From Anaerolineales bacterium (GTDB lineage: Bacteria > Chloroflexota > Anaerolineae > Anaerolineales > Villigracilaceae): a stretch of 16,031 nucleotides of DNA. Below are positions 15,162-16,031 of the stretch, in pieces. The stretch is taken from positions 1 to 16,031 of the forward strand of contig JAFGKO010000263.1 in NCBI GenBank assembly GCA_016928525.1, read 5' to 3'. Made by a program: the position numbers and the translations under genes. The notes under the pieces are model-generated. The model did not search any database and had not been told where the DNA came from. It saw only the letters and a program-made list of their open reading frames with translations. The stretch's first letter is position 1; every line of letters begins with the position of its first letter.

Positions 15162-15187
15162 GATTGTTCCCGAGGGAGATTAGACGG

Positions 15188-16031
15188 ATGAGTTTTATCG
15201 CTTTTGCTGCCAAAGCTAAGGGGCCGATGGCTTTCTTACGGCGAATTTTGACGATCAACAAACGCTATGGCTTGACCACGCACAAGATGGCTCGGAGCCT
15301 GGATTTATTTGCGCAAGTACTGAAGCGATTCGACTGCGGGGCGACTTTTCCCATCACTGCTGTTGCGCTTCAACGTAACCCGGATGTCATTTCCAAATAT
15401 CTGAATGGGAAAATAGAGTTTGCTGTTCACGGCTATACGCATATTGATTATTCGGAGGTTGCTCCTGAAGCACTGCGAGGCCATCTGCAGCGTGCCGGCA
15501 GCATTTTTGCGGCTGCGGATGTGCCGGTGTCCGGTTTCCGTTCCCCTTATCTGCGGCGTGGTAAAGATTTATACAAGGCGTTTGAAACGGCAGGGTTTGC
15601 TTATGCGAGCAACCAGCCTGTTTGGTGGGATGTTTTGGAAGAGGCTGATTTTGATGACGCCGGGCAGGTTGGCTATCAACGGGCGCTTGCTTTTTATGAA
15701 CCGTGGTATGCATGTGAGCGCCTATCTTTACCGCAACTGAGCGACGGGTTTGTAGAAATTCCGGTATCGCTGCCGGATGACGAAATCCTTTTGGATCGGA
15801 TGAATGGTGAGGGCAGCGATTTGGTCGAGAAGGTGTGGCGTCGCATCCTCTCTCAGGTTCATCAAAGGGAGGAGCTTTTTGTCTTACAGCTACACCCTGA
15901 GCGTATTGCGCTGGCCGCTGAAGGGCTGACCGCAGTTCTCACAGAGGCGCGTTCCTTCGTGCCGGTTGTGTGGATGGCCCGGCTGGATGAGGTGGCGGAG
16001 TGGTGGCGGGCACGGCTTGCGGCTTCGATCA
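15188..16031 (+). CDS. Polysaccharide deacetylase-like protein (NodB fold), partial at the right edge
   Basis: The frame is open from ATG at 15188 to the window end (281 residues visible, no stop seen), with GAGGGAG at 15172-15178 ahead of it. The fold is that of the NodB/carbohydrate esterase 4 family. CGATFPITAVALQR (50-63) matches the ATFF strand, FAVHGYTHIDY (78-88) gives His81 and His85 of the zinc site, SGFRSPY (115-121) is motif 3, and LQLHPER (233-239) matches the late His motif. The usual first motif, TFDDG, is not present: the region before the ATF strand reads INKRYGLTTHKMARSL (23-38), with no Asp at the expected place. It may be a variant deacetylase, a deacetylase-like hydrolase with another catalytic base, or an inactive binder. 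No signal peptide or membrane anchor is evident, so it may act in the cytoplasm. Confidence 0.72.
   Translation, partial: MSFIAFAAKAKGPMAFLRRILTINKRYGLTTHKMARSLDLFAQVLKRFDCGATFPITAVALQRNPDVISKYLNGKIEFAVHGYTHIDYSEVAPEALRGHLQRAGSIFAAADVPVSGFRSPYLRRGKDLYKAFETAGFAYASNQPVWWDVLEEADFDDAGQVGYQRALAFYEPWYACERLSLPQLSDGFVEIPVSLPDDEILLDRMNGEGSDLVEKVWRRILSQVHQREELFVLQLHPERIALAAEGLTAVLTEARSFVPVVWMARLDEVAEWWRARLAASI

Noticed and set aside
14980..15187. Transcription terminator after the BcsB-like gene
   Set aside because: I found no stable stem followed by a T-run in the gap, so the operon may continue into the deacetylase-like gene.

Overview
This 16 kb window is one uninterrupted, same-strand (+) block of cell-surface polysaccharide genes. 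It has no RNA genes, CRISPR array, phage genes or transposase. Its layout (short-form priming transferase, fused chain-length regulator/tyrosine autokinase, Wzy-type polymerase, Wzx-type flippase, glycosyltransferases) is that of a Wzx/Wzy-dependent exopolysaccharide or capsule locus. No outer-membrane exporter (Wza) is seen. Two large secreted proteins carry DUF11-type repeats, and one ends in a hydrophobic tail around residues VFMPLIFR. Together these suggest a bacterium of the phylum Chloroflexota (Anaerolineae-like), but that is inference; no taxonomic marker is present.

Layout: 2-112, C-terminal end of an unidentified gene. 135-914, priming sugar-phosphate transferase. 975-2537, Wzz/BY-kinase fusion. 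2534-2602, a 22-codon ORF that links the kinase to the next gene. 2599-4107, Wzy-like polymerase/ligase. 4104-5558, Wzx-like flippase. 5644-6666, family 2 glycosyltransferase with C-terminal membrane helices. 6666-6746, a 26-codon ORF with a strong Shine-Dalgarno. 6767-8626, asparagine-synthetase-like protein whose glutaminase half has lost its nucleophilic cysteine. 8689-11082, secreted carbohydrate-binding-like plus FG-GAP propeller plus DUF11 protein. 11099-12340, family 4 glycosyltransferase. 12337-14979, BcsB-like exported, membrane-anchored protein with a DUF11-like domain inserted in it. 14988-15161, probable remnant of a polysaccharide deacetylase. 15188-window end, NodB-fold deacetylase-like protein lacking the usual first Asp motif.

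Proposed joint action (inference): the first transferase loads a sugar phosphate on undecaprenyl phosphate, the family 2 and 4 glycosyltransferases extend it, the flippase turns it outward, and the Wzy-like protein polymerises it under control of the Wzz/BY-kinase. The asparagine-synthetase-like protein may amidate a sugar acid or other carboxylate using free ammonia. The propeller protein, BcsB-like protein and deacetylase-like protein would then bind, guide or trim the polymer outside the membrane. The most unusual item is the BcsB-like protein: it sits in a Wzx/Wzy locus with no BcsA synthase in view and has an extra domain spliced into its first Rossmann-like unit. Short gaps, ATGA/GTGA overlaps and the lack of terminators suggest one long operon.
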